A DNA stretch of 31,110 bases from JBOGZD01 sp050697155. GTDB lineage: Bacteria > Actinomycetota > Thermoleophilia > Solirubrobacterales > 70-9. Positions within the stretch are counted from its first letter, which is position 1. Each line of letters starts with the position of its first letter. Position numbers and translations under genes: made by a program. The notes below the pieces were generated by a model. That model did not search any database and had not been told where the DNA came from. It was given only the letters and a program-made list of their open reading frames with translations. Positions 6,769 to 14,489 of the stretch are shown in pieces. The stretch spans positions 1 to 31,110 of the forward strand of contig JBOGZD010000018.1 of the NCBI GenBank assembly GCA_050697155.1. The letters run 5' to 3'.

Positions 6769-7221
6769 ATGCTCAACAAGCTCCGCGTCAGGGTCCAGGA
6801 GGAGAAGGGCTTCACGCTCGTCGAGCTCCTGGTCGTGATGCTGATCCTCGGCCTGCTGGCCGCGATCGCGATCCCCTCGTTCTTCAACCAGAGGGACAAG
6901 GCTCGCGATGCCGACGCGAAGGCGTCGGTGCGGACCGCGCAGACCGCGATGGAGACGTACGCGACCGACAACGGGGGCAGCTACGTTGGCGCCACCGCTG
7001 CGGACCTGATCACGATCGAGAACACGCTCACGGGCGCGCTTCCCGACGATCCGCAGCTGGAGGAGCCGACCAACCTGGCCAGCAACACCTACACGGTGAC
7101 GGTCCAGTCGACCAACACGCCGAACGAGTTCAGCATCACGCGCAACTCGAACGGAACTGTCGATCTGACCTGCACCGTTGTGGAGTCGGATGGTTGTCCG
7201 GCGGGCGGCGAGTGGGACTGA
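6769..7221 (+). CDS. pilA: Major type IV pilin (prepilin, PilA/PilE-GspG type)
   Basis: The 150-residue prepilin has a short basic leader with processing site KG|FTLVELLVVM (cleavage after Gly14), Glu at +5, and a long hydrophobic helix (about 15-38) of the N-methylated pilin class. After the helix comes the usual DADAKASVRTAQTAMETYATDNGG segment in two halves (pilin alpha1-C), then a Thr/Asn-rich beta region. Two cysteines near the C-terminus (in DLTCTVV and DGCPAGG) could form the D-region disulfide. PilD at 10831 would cleave and methylate it. A strong Shine-Dalgarno sequence, a c-di-GMP riboswitch upstream and a strong terminator downstream all suggest an abundantly made, separately controlled product, hence the major pilin. 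Minor-pilin genes follow the terminator. Confidence 0.93.
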   Translation: MLNKLRVRVQEEKGFTLVELLVVMLILGLLAAIAIPSFFNQRDKARDADAKASVRTAQTAMETYATDNGGSYVGATAADLITIENTLTGALPDDPQLEEPTNLASNTYTVTVQSTNTPNEFSITRNSNGTVDLTCTVVESDGCPAGGEWD

Positions 7222-7269
7222 TCGCCTCGCGTCGGATCTGAGCCGATCCCGGGAACCGAGATCGGTTGT

Positions 7270-7305
7270 GAGGGGCGGGCCTTTACGGCCCGCCCCTCGT
7301 TGTTC
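7270..7305 (+). terminator. Strong stem-loop terminator after the major pilin
   Basis: A perfect 12-bp stem, GAGGGGCGGGCC (7270-7281) with GGCCCGCCCCTC (7287-7298), closes a 5-nt TTTAC loop and is followed by GTTGTTC, a weak U-rich tail. It lies 49 bases after the pilin stop. It should end most pilin transcripts and let the major pilin be made in excess over the minor pilins downstream. Confidence 0.85.
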
Positions 7306-7358
7306 AAGCGAATTCGCGAACCGTCCGATGGAAGCCCGATCGAGCAAGGGTGACCTGG

Positions 7359-8654
7359 ATGCGCGCGCAGAGGCTGATCATCAGGCGGTGGACCGGGCGA
7401 CTCGCGGAGGAGTCCGGCTTCGCCGTTCCGACGGTGATGCTGGCGGTGATCGCGGCCTTCGGCCTCGCCGGGGCCACCGTCGTCGCCTCCGTCGGCGCCC
7501 AGAAGGGAACGGTCCGCGACCACGACTCCAAGCAGGCGCTCGCCGCCGCCGAGGCGGGGGTCAACGACGCCCTGCTCAGCTTCAACCGCGTCGCCCACAC
7601 CGAGCCGACCTGCGTCGTCGGCACGGTGAGCGGCGAGTGGTGCCAGGTCGGGTCCCAAGGCCTGACCGGAACCGGGGCAACCTACAGCTACGCCGTCCGC
7701 CCGACCGAGAACCAGATCGAGATTGTCTCGACCGGGGTCACGGACGGCGTCAGCCGGCGAGTCGAGGTGGTGGCGCGATCGTCGAGCGGCGCTTTCCCGT
7801 TCGCCGGCGACTTCAGCGTCATCGGGCTCAACCACATCACGCTCAACAACAACGCCACGATCTCCGCCAACCTGGCGACGAACGGGGACATCACCCTGAG
7901 CGGCCCCGGCTCGGAGGTCAACTGCACTGCCGCCCAGGTCGGCGTCGGCCACCAGGTCACCGGCAATGGCGACTGGAACTGCCCGCCCGCCGGCCAGGGC
8001 ACGGTCTCGCTCCCGCCGGTGAACCAGGGCGACGTCGCCACCAACAACTCCAATGGCCTGTTGCCCTCCGGCGTGCCCCAGACCGGGATGCAGCCGGTCT
8101 GGAACGCGTTGGCGCGTGAGCTCCAGATCAAGCCGAGCTCCTCGCTGACCCTGCCGAGCGGCAACTACAGCCTCTGCAAGCTGACCATGGACTCCCAGGC
8201 CGCCCTGTACGCGGCCGCCGGGGCGACCGTGCGGATCTACTTCGACTCGCCCGAGGCCTGCGGGTACGGCAATGGTGTCGTTCAGCTGAGCATGAACGCC
8301 AGCAGCCGGATCACGACCACCGGCGCCGGGCCGACCGACCTCTCGCTGCTCTTCGTCGGCTCCGAGACGCTGAACACGCGGATCAACTTCGCCCACGCGA
8401 CCCAGGTCGGTCAGGTCTGCGAGCAGGATTTCGTCCTCTACGCCCCCCTGAGCGAGATAGTGATGAACGCCCACTCGAGCTTCTGCGGCGCGATGGCCGG
8501 GAAGTGGATCACGCTCAACAGCGGCGCCGACATCTTCTCGAGCAACCTGGCCGACGACTTCCAGCTCCCGGACGCGGTCGCCGCCCACTACTCCCCCGAG
8601 CAGTTCGTCGAGTGCTCGGCGACGGTCGGGTCGGTCCCGGACGAGGGTTGCTGA
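7359..8654 (+). CDS. PilX-like minor pilin / pilus assembly protein
   Basis: This protein (about 431 residues) has a prepilin-type N-terminus: basic leader, cleavage site ESG|FAVPTVMLAVIA and a hydrophobic helix. As in PilX and GspK there is no Glu at +5 of the mature protein (Thr instead). The next segment (KQALAAAEAGVNDALLSF) is the helix typical of PilX N-terminal domains. The rest is a large Asn/Ser/Thr-rich region with short repeating phrases (ITLNNNATISANLATNGDITL), suggesting a beta-helix or stacked beta domain displayed outside the cell, with several cysteines (CNPP-like pairs and a C-terminal CSATVGSVPDEGC). The ATG at 7359 is preceded by AAGGG at 7346-7350; a GTG at 7350 is the alternative start. 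It probably sits at the pilus tip with the PilW- and PilV-like proteins; exact role is inferred. Confidence 0.8.
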   Translation: MRAQRLIIRRWTGRLAEESGFAVPTVMLAVIAAFGLAGATVVASVGAQKGTVRDHDSKQALAAAEAGVNDALLSFNRVAHTEPTCVVGTVSGEWCQVGSQGLTGTGATYSYAVRPTENQIEIVSTGVTDGVSRRVEVVARSSSGAFPFAGDFSVIGLNHITLNNNATISANLATNGDITLSGPGSEVNCTAAQVGVGHQVTGNGDWNCPPAGQGTVSLPPVNQGDVATNNSNGLLPSGVPQTGMQPVWNALARELQIKPSSSLTLPSGNYSLCKLTMDSQAALYAAAGATVRIYFDSPEACGYGNGVVQLSMNASSRITTTGAGPTDLSLLFVGSETLNTRINFAHATQVGQVCEQDFVLYAPLSEIVMNAHSSFCGAMAGKWITLNSGADIFSSNLADDFQLPDAVAAHYSPEQFVECSATVGSVPDEGC

Positions 8655-8659
8655 CGACC

Positions 8660-9238
8660 ATGGGCTCGACCGGGAACGCGATTGCGCGGGTTGGTGACGA
8701 GGAGGACGGCTGGACGTTGCTCGAGCTTCTCGTCGGCGCGACGATCTCGCTGATCGTCGTCGGAGTCGCGGCGACGATGCTGATCACCGCGGTGCGAACC
8801 CAGCCGGTCACCACGGAGCGGGCCGGCCAGGTCCAGCAGGGACGGGTGCTGATCGAGCGGATCTCGCGCGAGCTCCGCCAGGGGCAGCGAGAGTCCGTCT
8901 CCGGAGCCACCGCATCGGGGCTGTCGATGGTCACCTACGTCAACAGCAACCCTTGCGGCGGACCGTCTTCAGCCTCGGCCATCGTCTGTCAGGTCACCTA
9001 CGCCTGCTCGGGGACCGTCTGCACGCGGACGGAGCGAAACGCCGATGGAAGCGGCACGCCCGCGACCACTCAGGTGGTGAGCGGGATCCGGGCCGGGCAG
9101 ACCGTGTTCACCTACGACGATCAGGTCGAGCCCACCTACGTCGGCGTCGAGCTCAGCTTCCCCGCCGACGACGGCGGGGAGGGGATCACGCTCAGCGACG
9201 GCGTCTCGCTGCGCAACCCGACGGGAGTCGGGGCATGA
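8660..9238 (+). CDS. PilW-like minor pilin (prepilin-type N-terminal domain)
   Basis: A 192-residue prepilin with leader ending in DG|WTLLELLVGATISLIVVG. The glycine before the cleavage site, Glu at +5 and the hydrophobic helix are all present. The following helix (QVQQGRVLIERISRELRQG) is typical of PilW/GspJ-type minor pilins, which prime pilus assembly at the tip. The C-terminal half is beta-rich with four cysteines (CGG, CQV, CSG, CTR) that could pair. The frame is open further upstream, but the ATG at 8660, 5 bases after the previous stop, gives a normal short leader. The stop overlaps the start of the next pilin gene (ATGA), so the two are translationally coupled. Confidence 0.85.
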   Translation: MGSTGNAIARVGDEEDGWTLLELLVGATISLIVVGVAATMLITAVRTQPVTTERAGQVQQGRVLIERISRELRQGQRESVSGATASGLSMVTYVNSNPCGGPSSASAIVCQVTYACSGTVCTRTERNADGSGTPATTQVVSGIRAGQTVFTYDDQVEPTYVGVELSFPADDGGEGITLSDGVSLRNPTGVGA

Positions 9239-10779
9239 GGCGGCTCTGCCGCGACGAGAGCGGGGTGACGATCGTCGAGGCGATGGTCGCGGGCCTGCTG
9301 CTCGTGATCGGCGGCCTTGCGACGCTCCAGGTCTTCGACGCGTCGGCGCGGAACAACTTCCGCGCCGAGGAGAGCCAGGTGGTCGTCAACCGACTCCAGG
9401 CAGAGCTCGAGGAGCTGAAGGCGGTCCCCTTCGCGGAGCTGGCGATGAACGGGAACCCGGGAGGCTCGGCGGACGAGAACGACCCTCGCTGGCGGGTGTC
9501 CGGCTCCGACTACGCGCTCGCGAAGAACGGCAACAATCCGCGGCCGATGGTGATCGACCCGGCGACCGGGTTCGATCCCGGCCCGGAGCCGTTCACGACC
9601 GGCGACATCAGCGGCGAGATCTGGAGGTTCGTCGTCTGGGCCCCCGACCCCGACTGTCCTGACGTAAACGGCTGCGAGGACCTGAAGCGGCTCATCGTCG
9701 CCGCGACGATCGACGAGGCGCCGATCTCCTTCGAGCGCACCTTCCAGGAGGTCCAGGGCGACGTCGCCAATCCGGAGGCGTTCCCGCCGGACAACGTCAA
9801 CCCGCCGCCGGACGGCGACGAGAGCGCGGAGGCGATCTTCTGGCTCACCGACACCCCGTGCACGTTCAGTGAGCGCCAGCCGATTGTCCCGGATCCGCCG
9901 GAGTCCGACGGCCACCCGGCTCACAACACGCGCGCCAGGTGCGTGGACGGACACCAGACCGGCTCGACCCGCGGCGCCCCGGACCTGATGTTCACCGAGG
10001 CCCCCGAGCTCGACCCGGAGCTTCCGCCGGGCGACCAGCCGCTGTTCGACTACGCGACCGACTCCGAGCCCGAGAACCCGATCGAGTCCGACAAGGGCCT
10101 GTTGATGCCGTGGGCGACGACCGACAGCTGCCTGCTCGAGCCGGTGCTGGACATCGTCGACATCCGTGCGCTGCTCGACGACCTGCTCTCGCCGCTGCTA
10201 AGCGCGCCCGACGCGCTCGACGGCGTCCTCGACCTGGTCACGGGCGAGCCCAACAAGCACCTGCGCGCCCACACCTGGCTCTCGCCGAGGGTCAACTCGA
10301 CCGGCGGCATCCTCACGGGCGAGGGCAATCTGGAGCTGTGGACGAAGACCATCAACGGGGCGATCCATCCGGGCAAGATCTGCGTCTACCTGTTCATCCG
10401 CCAGACCGTGCAGGTGCCGGTGAAGCTTCTCGGCCTGCCGCTGTTCTACGTCACCCTCGAGGTCGACGTCCCGGTGGTCAACAGCGACTTCCTCGCCGAC
10501 GGTGGCAATCCGCTCAACATCAGCTACTTCGAGCACGCCCAGGACCCGTGGCCGAGCCAGTGGATCGAGATCTCGATGCCGTTGGAGTTCCTCAGCGTCG
10601 ACAGCACCGGCGCGCCGATCCCGCTGGTGCTCACGCCGGGCAGCCAGGTCGGGATGACGCTGATGGTCGACAAGACCGGCACCGAGCCGGGCACCGGACT
10701 CGAGTTCATGTACGACCACCCGAGCTTCGAGAGCCGGCTGCACCTGGAGACCAACGAGATCATCAGCTGGGGCAACTGA
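9235..10779 (+). CDS. PilV-like minor pilin with a very large C-terminal domain
   Basis: The start is fixed by the ATGA overlap with the previous gene. The 514-residue protein begins with a short leader and SG|VTIVEAMVAGLLLVIGG, again with Glu at +5, then a PilV-like helix (QVVVNRLQAELEELKAVPF). Minor pilins of this class are usually 130-200 residues, so the remaining 400-odd residues form an unusual extension. It contains acidic Pro/Asp-rich stretches and, from about residue 340 on, beta-rich segments (LYLFIRQTVQ-like and LFYVTLEVDVPVV) that look like a jelly-roll or adhesin-like domain. I do not recognise the domain. A large domain on a tip pilin suggests adhesion or substrate contact, but that is inference. 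A hairpin follows the stop. Confidence 0.8.
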   Translation: MRRLCRDESGVTIVEAMVAGLLLVIGGLATLQVFDASARNNFRAEESQVVVNRLQAELEELKAVPFAELAMNGNPGGSADENDPRWRVSGSDYALAKNGNNPRPMVIDPATGFDPGPEPFTTGDISGEIWRFVVWAPDPDCPDVNGCEDLKRLIVAATIDEAPISFERTFQEVQGDVANPEAFPPDNVNPPPDGDESAEAIFWLTDTPCTFSERQPIVPDPPESDGHPAHNTRARCVDGHQTGSTRGAPDLMFTEAPELDPELPPGDQPLFDYATDSEPENPIESDKGLLMPWATTDSCLLEPVLDIVDIRALLDDLLSPLLSAPDALDGVLDLVTGEPNKHLRAHTWLSPRVNSTGGILTGEGNLELWTKTINGAIHPGKICVYLFIRQTVQVPVKLLGLPLFYVTLEVDVPVVNSDFLADGGNPLNISYFEHAQDPWPSQWIEISMPLEFLSVDSTGAPIPLVLTPGSQVGMTLMVDKTGTEPGTGLEFMYDHPSFESRLHLETNEIISWGN

Positions 10780-10794
10780 CCCGCTTCCGCGGGT
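10779..10794 (+). terminator. Short hairpin after the minor-pilin genes
   Basis: ACCCGC (10779-10784), loop TTCC, GCGGGT (10789-10794) begins at the last base of the stop codon and is followed by TCAGTC. The stem has 6 bp and there is no U-tract, so any termination would be weak. Confidence 0.4.
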
Positions 10795-10818
10795 TCAGTC
10801 GCGGCGCAGGACGGTCGA

Positions 10819-10824
10819 TAGGTT
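10819..10824 (+). promoter_or_regulatory. -10-like element of pilD, leaderless
   Basis: TAGGTT begins exactly 12 nt before the pilD ATG at 10831. A -10 hexamer spans -12 to -7, so transcription would begin on the A of the start codon. No -35 element is obvious. Confidence 0.5.
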
Positions 10825-10830
10825 CTCGCG

Positions 10831-11598
10831 ATGGCGGCGGTGGCGGTGCTCCTGTTCGTTCTCGGCTGCGTGTTCGGCAGCTTCGTCACCGTGCTCGCCC
10901 ACCGGATCCCTCGCGGCGAGTCCTGGGTCGGGGGGCGGTCTCGGTGCCCGTCCTGCGGCGCCGAGATCGGCGCTCGCGACAACGTCCCGGTGCTCTCCTG
11001 GCTGCTGCTGCGCGGACGCTGCCGCGCCTGCGGCGAGCCGATCTCGGTTCGCTATCTGCTGGCTGAGGTCGGGCTGGGCGGGCTCTGGGCGGCCACCTAC
11101 CTGGTGCTCGGCGATGACGACGTCGCCCTGCTCGCGCTCGGGCTGGTGCTCTGCGTCGTGCTGGTCGCGATCACGCTCACCGACCTCGACCTGCGCCTGA
11201 TCCCGAACAAGCTGGTGCTCGCGGGCGCCGTGGTCGCGGTTGCGATGGTCGCCGCGACCGACGCTGGCGATCTGGGGGAGCGCGCGATCGCCGCCGCGGC
11301 CGGCGGCGGTGTGCTGTTCCTGGTGGCGCTCGCCTATCCGCGGGGGATGGGGATGGGCGACGTCAAGCTGGTCGCGATGATGGGCCTCTACCTCGGCCGG
11401 GCGATCGCGCCGGCGGTCCTGGTCGGATTCGCCGCCGGGGCACTCGTCGGCGCGGCGATGATCGCCCGCCACGGTGCGGCGGCGCGCAAGCGCGCGATCC
11501 CGTTCGCCCCCTTTCTCGCCCTCGGCGGCGTGATCGGCCTCTGGTTCGGCGACGAGATCGTCGACTGGTACCTGGACGAGTTCTTCCCGTCCGACTGA
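10831..11598 (+). CDS. pilD: Prepilin peptidase / N-methyltransferase PilD (A24 family)
   Basis: PilD removes the prepilin leader at the Gly|Phe-type site and methylates the new N-terminus; it is a polytopic membrane aspartic peptidase. The 255-residue protein starts with a helix ending in FGSFVTVLAHRIPRGESW, the classic family opening. Two cysteine pairs (CPSC and CRAC) form the cytoplasmic zinc site of the methyltransferase-type domain. The two catalytic aspartates are visible in LTDLDLRLIPNK and GMGDVKL. Several more hydrophobic helices follow (for example in LGRAIAPAVLVGFAAGAL). Its substrates should be the four prepilins encoded just upstream. Predicted to be leaderless from the TAGGTT element. 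Confidence 0.95.
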   Translation: MAAVAVLLFVLGCVFGSFVTVLAHRIPRGESWVGGRSRCPSCGAEIGARDNVPVLSWLLLRGRCRACGEPISVRYLLAEVGLGGLWAATYLVLGDDDVALLALGLVLCVVLVAITLTDLDLRLIPNKLVLAGAVVAVAMVAATDAGDLGERAIAAAAGGGVLFLVALAYPRGMGMGDVKLVAMMGLYLGRAIAPAVLVGFAAGALVGAAMIARHGAAARKRAIPFAPFLALGGVIGLWFGDEIVDWYLDEFFPSD

Positions 11599-11631
11599 CG
11601 AGCGACATCAGGGCTCAAGGGATTCGCGGGA

Positions 11632-11637
11632 TAGGTC
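11632..11637 (+). promoter_or_regulatory. -10-like element upstream of pilM
   Basis: TAGGTC starts 12 nt before a GTG at 11644. It would make that GTG the leaderless start, or give a 42-nt leader for the GTG at 11686. The last base is C rather than the usual T, so the match is weaker than for other genes here. Confidence 0.35.
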
Positions 11638-11685
11638 GATTGTGTGCCTGAGCGCCATCCACAGGCGTCGGAGAGACAACGCCCA

Positions 11686-12831
11686 GTGTTCACGCCCAGC
11701 AAGCAAAAGTCCCTCGTCGGCCTCGACATCGAGGCCGGCAGCATCGCGGCGGCCGAGGTGAGCTCGAACGGCCGGGTCGAGGTGCACCGCTACGGGATCG
11801 CCCCGCTTGAGCCCGGCGTCTTCCGCGAGGGCGAGGTCACCGACACCGAGGCGCTCGCGTCGTCGCTGAAGGAGCTCTTCTCGCGCCACAAGCTGCCCCG
11901 CAACGTGCGACTCGGGGTCGCCAACCAGCGCGTCGCGGTTCGCACCCTGCACCTGCCGCCGATCGAGAACGCCGAGGAGCTCGAGACGGCGATCCGCTTC
12001 CAGGCCCAGGATCACATCCCGATGCCGCTCGATCAGGCGGTGCTCGACTGGGAGGTCGTCGGCCACAGAACAACCGACGCCGGCGAAAGGCGGATCGAGG
12101 TCGTCGCGGTCGCCGGGCGCCGCGACATGCTCGCCTCGGTCACCGACGCGCTCGACCAGGCCGGCCTGCGCCCGGTCGGCGTCGACCTCTCGGCCTTCGG
12201 GATGATTCGCGCGCTAGCGCGCGAGCCGCGGCAGGCCGTCGGCGCCGCCGAGTTCGTCAGCGCCCCGGTCCCGTACGAGGAGCGCTACGGCGCCGACGCG
12301 CCTCCGGAGCCGGCGACCGAGACGACCGAGCTCGCGACCGGCGCCCAGCTCTACTGCAACCTCGGCGACGTGGTCAATCTCGCGGTCGCTCAGGGCACCT
12401 CGTGCCTGTTCAGCCGCATCTCGCCGTTTGGGATCGAGGGCATCGCCCAGAGGCTCGCCGAGCGCCGGCGCCTCACCCTGGAGCACGCCCGCCAGTGGCT
12501 CGTACACGTCGGCCTCGAGCGCCCGCACGAGGAGATCGAGGGCAACGCCGAGACGGTCGAGGCCGCTCGCGAAGCGCTCGACGAGGGTGCAGCGAAGCTC
12601 GTCGACGAGCTTCGCCTGTCGCTCGAGTTCTACGGCGCCCAGGAGCAGGCGGTGGCCGTCGACGGCGTCGTCGTCTGCGGCCCAGGGTCGACGATCCCCG
12701 GACTGGTCGAGCGCCTCCAGCGCGATCTCGGATTCCCGTTCCAGACCGGCGCGCCTCAGGCGCTCTCGCATCTCGACCAGGCATCCGCGGCGCGGCTGAC
12801 GCTCTCCTACGGCTTGGCGCTCGAGGGCTAG
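11686..12831 (+). CDS. pilM: Type IV pilus assembly protein PilM (actin-like ATPase)
   Basis: PilM is a cytoplasmic actin-fold protein that binds the N-terminal tail of PilN and links the PilMNO alignment complex to the motors. The sequence has the actin-like phosphate-1 segment SLVGLDIEAGSIAAAEV, the LRLGVANQRVAVR-type region, TAIRFQAQDHIPMPLDQAVLDW (split PilM signature), a second phosphate segment CNLGDVVNLAV and VVVCGPGSTIPGL in the adenosine motif. I chose the GTG at 11686 because GGAGAG at 11670-11675 is well placed and the family normally begins with Met-Phe-x-x close to this point. The in-frame GTG at 11644 (adding 14 residues) is the alternative and coincides with the predicted transcription start. 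pilN follows after 3 bases. Confidence 0.92.
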   Translation: MFTPSKQKSLVGLDIEAGSIAAAEVSSNGRVEVHRYGIAPLEPGVFREGEVTDTEALASSLKELFSRHKLPRNVRLGVANQRVAVRTLHLPPIENAEELETAIRFQAQDHIPMPLDQAVLDWEVVGHRTTDAGERRIEVVAVAGRRDMLASVTDALDQAGLRPVGVDLSAFGMIRALAREPRQAVGAAEFVSAPVPYEERYGADAPPEPATETTELATGAQLYCNLGDVVNLAVAQGTSCLFSRISPFGIEGIAQRLAERRRLTLEHARQWLVHVGLERPHEEIEGNAETVEAAREALDEGAAKLVDELRLSLEFYGAQEQAVAVDGVVVCGPGSTIPGLVERLQRDLGFPFQTGAPQALSHLDQASAARLTLSYGLALEG

Positions 12832-12834
12832 GCG

Positions 12835-13653
12835 ATGCGGCCGGTCAACCTGATCCCACCGGAGGACCGCCGCGGCCAGCGGGCTCCCTCGCGCACCGGG
12901 GCAGTCCCCTACGTGCTCATCGGAGCCCTGGTTTCGGGCCTTGCGGCGATCAGCGCGGTCGCGCTCACCGGCAACCAGATCTCCGACCGCGAGGCCGAGC
13001 TCGCCGCCGTCGAGGCCGAGGCGGCGGCGGCGACCGCGCGCGCGGAGGCGCTCGCGCCCTACGCGGAATTCGCGAGCCTGGCCGAGGCCCGAGACGCGAC
13101 CGTGAACAGCCTCGCGCGCAGCCGCTTCGACTGGGAGCGGGTGCTGCGCGAGCTGGCGCTGGTGATGCCGGACGACGTCTGGCTGGTGAAGGCGACCGGG
13201 ACCGCGAGCCCCGACGTCCAGCTCGAGGACTCGGCCGAGGTCACGATCCGCGCCGACGTCCCGGGCCCGGCCCTGGCCCTGGTCGGCTGCGGCGCGAGCC
13301 ACGAGTCCGTCGCTGCCTTCGCCGCAGCGCTGCGCGACATCGACGGCGTCACCAGGACGACCGTGAACACCGCGGAGCGACCCGACTCGGAACCCGCGAC
13401 GTCGGCCGAAGGCAGCGTCGAGGACTGCCGCACCAGGGACTTCATCTCGCAGTTCGAGATCGTCGCCGCCTTCGACGAGGTGCCGGCTCCCACGACCGTG
13501 CCCGCTCCGGGGGCTCCGGTCGCACCAGAGGCGACACCGTCGCCGGAGGTCGCCGAGACCCAGGCCCAGGAGCAGGCGGCGCGCGATTCCACCGCCGAGC
13601 AGACCGGCGAGGCGCGCGAGGCCGCGAACCTGATTCCGGGAGTGACCCGATGA
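12835..13653 (+). CDS. pilN: Type IV pilus assembly protein PilN
   Basis: PilN is a bitopic membrane protein that binds PilM through its cytoplasmic tail and PilO through its extracytoplasmic part. The tail begins MRPVNLIPPEDR, containing the conserved V/I-N-L-I-P motif that docks into PilM. A transmembrane helix follows (about 24-46, VPYVLIGALVSGLAAISAVAL), then a coiled coil rich in Ala and Glu (about 50-85) and a ferredoxin-like domain with RFDWERVLRELALVMPDDVWL. The C-terminal 60 residues are a Pro/Ala/Glu-rich extension that is longer than in most PilN proteins. Three cysteines in the ferredoxin-like domain and linker may pair. The stop codon overlaps the pilO ATG by the ATGA arrangement. 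Confidence 0.92.
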   Translation: MRPVNLIPPEDRRGQRAPSRTGAVPYVLIGALVSGLAAISAVALTGNQISDREAELAAVEAEAAAATARAEALAPYAEFASLAEARDATVNSLARSRFDWERVLRELALVMPDDVWLVKATGTASPDVQLEDSAEVTIRADVPGPALALVGCGASHESVAAFAAALRDIDGVTRTTVNTAERPDSEPATSAEGSVEDCRTRDFISQFEIVAAFDEVPAPTTVPAPGAPVAPEATPSPEVAETQAQEQAARDSTAEQTGEAREAANLIPGVTR

Positions 13654-14489
13654 GGTCGACCGACCGCGCGATCGTGCTCGGGCTCGCCATCGTCGGACTG
13701 CTGGCGGCGTTCTGGTTCATGGTCCTCTCGCCGAAGCGCGAGGAGGTCGGCAAGCTCGACGATGAGATCGCGTCCGTCCGCGAGTCCGTCGAGGCGCAGG
13801 AGGAGCTCGCGGCCTACGCCGAGCAGGCGAAGGACGACTACGACTCGAACTACCACCAGCTCGTCGTGCTCGGCAAGGCGGTGCCCGGCGACGACGATCA
13901 GGCGAGCCTGATCGAGCAGACCTACGCGCTGGCGGCGCGCGCCGGGATCCAGTTCCGAGGCCTGACGCTGGCGGCCGGTGCCCAGTCCGCGCCGCCCACG
14001 GCCGCGAGCCAGACGACCGCGGACGACGCCGCCGAGGGCAACTCCGAGGGTGAAGGCGACGGTGAGCAGGCCGAGCCGAACGCGGCAGCGGCGTCGACCC
14101 CGGCGCCGGCCACCGAGGCGACCGCGGCGACGCTTCCGATCGGGGCGACGATCGGCCCCGCCGGCCTGCCGGTGATGCCCTACGACCTCGACTTTCGCGG
14201 CAACTTCTTCGACATCGCCGACTTCCTCGCCGGCCTGGACCGCCAGGTCCGGGTCGAGTCGAAGGGAGTCGGCGTCGACGGCAGGCTGCTGACCATCGAC
14301 GGGTTCACGCTTGCCGGAGATCAGGACCGCGGCTTCCCCTACCTGGACGCCGACCTCCACGTGACCAGCTATGTGTCCCCAGCCGACCAGGGCCTGACCG
14401 CCGGTGCCACCCCGCAGGCGCCGGCGCCGGTGGCGACGCCCGCGCCGACCCCGACGCCGACTTCGACCACCACGGGGACGACGCCGTGA
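13650..14489 (+). CDS. pilO: Type IV pilus assembly protein PilO-like
   Basis: The ATGA overlap with pilN fixes the start. The 279-residue protein has a short cytoplasmic tail, a transmembrane helix (about 7-26, AIVLGLAIVGLLAAFWFMVL), a coiled coil (about 30-65, KREEVGKLDDEIASVRESV and onward) and a ferredoxin-like part with FDIADFLAGLDRQVRVESKGV, the usual PilO pattern. A low-complexity Ala/Glu/Thr segment (about 115-160) is inserted between coiled coil and core, and the C-terminus ends in a Pro/Thr-rich tail. PilO pairs with PilN to position the motors under the pilus. The last bases overlap the next start (GTGA). Confidence 0.88.
   Translation: MRSTDRAIVLGLAIVGLLAAFWFMVLSPKREEVGKLDDEIASVRESVEAQEELAAYAEQAKDDYDSNYHQLVVLGKAVPGDDDQASLIEQTYALAARAGIQFRGLTLAAGAQSAPPTAASQTTADDAAEGNSEGEGDGEQAEPNAAAASTPAPATEATAATLPIGATIGPAGLPVMPYDLDFRGNFFDIADFLAGLDRQVRVESKGVGVDGRLLTIDGFTLAGDQDRGFPYLDADLHVTSYVSPADQGLTAGATPQAPAPVATPAPTPTPTSTTTGTTP

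Noticed and set aside
8504..8659. N-terminal extension of the PilW-like protein from 8504
   Set aside because: It overlaps the previous gene by 150 bases and would add 52 Arg-rich residues before the prepilin leader. The ATG at 8660 gives a normal leader.
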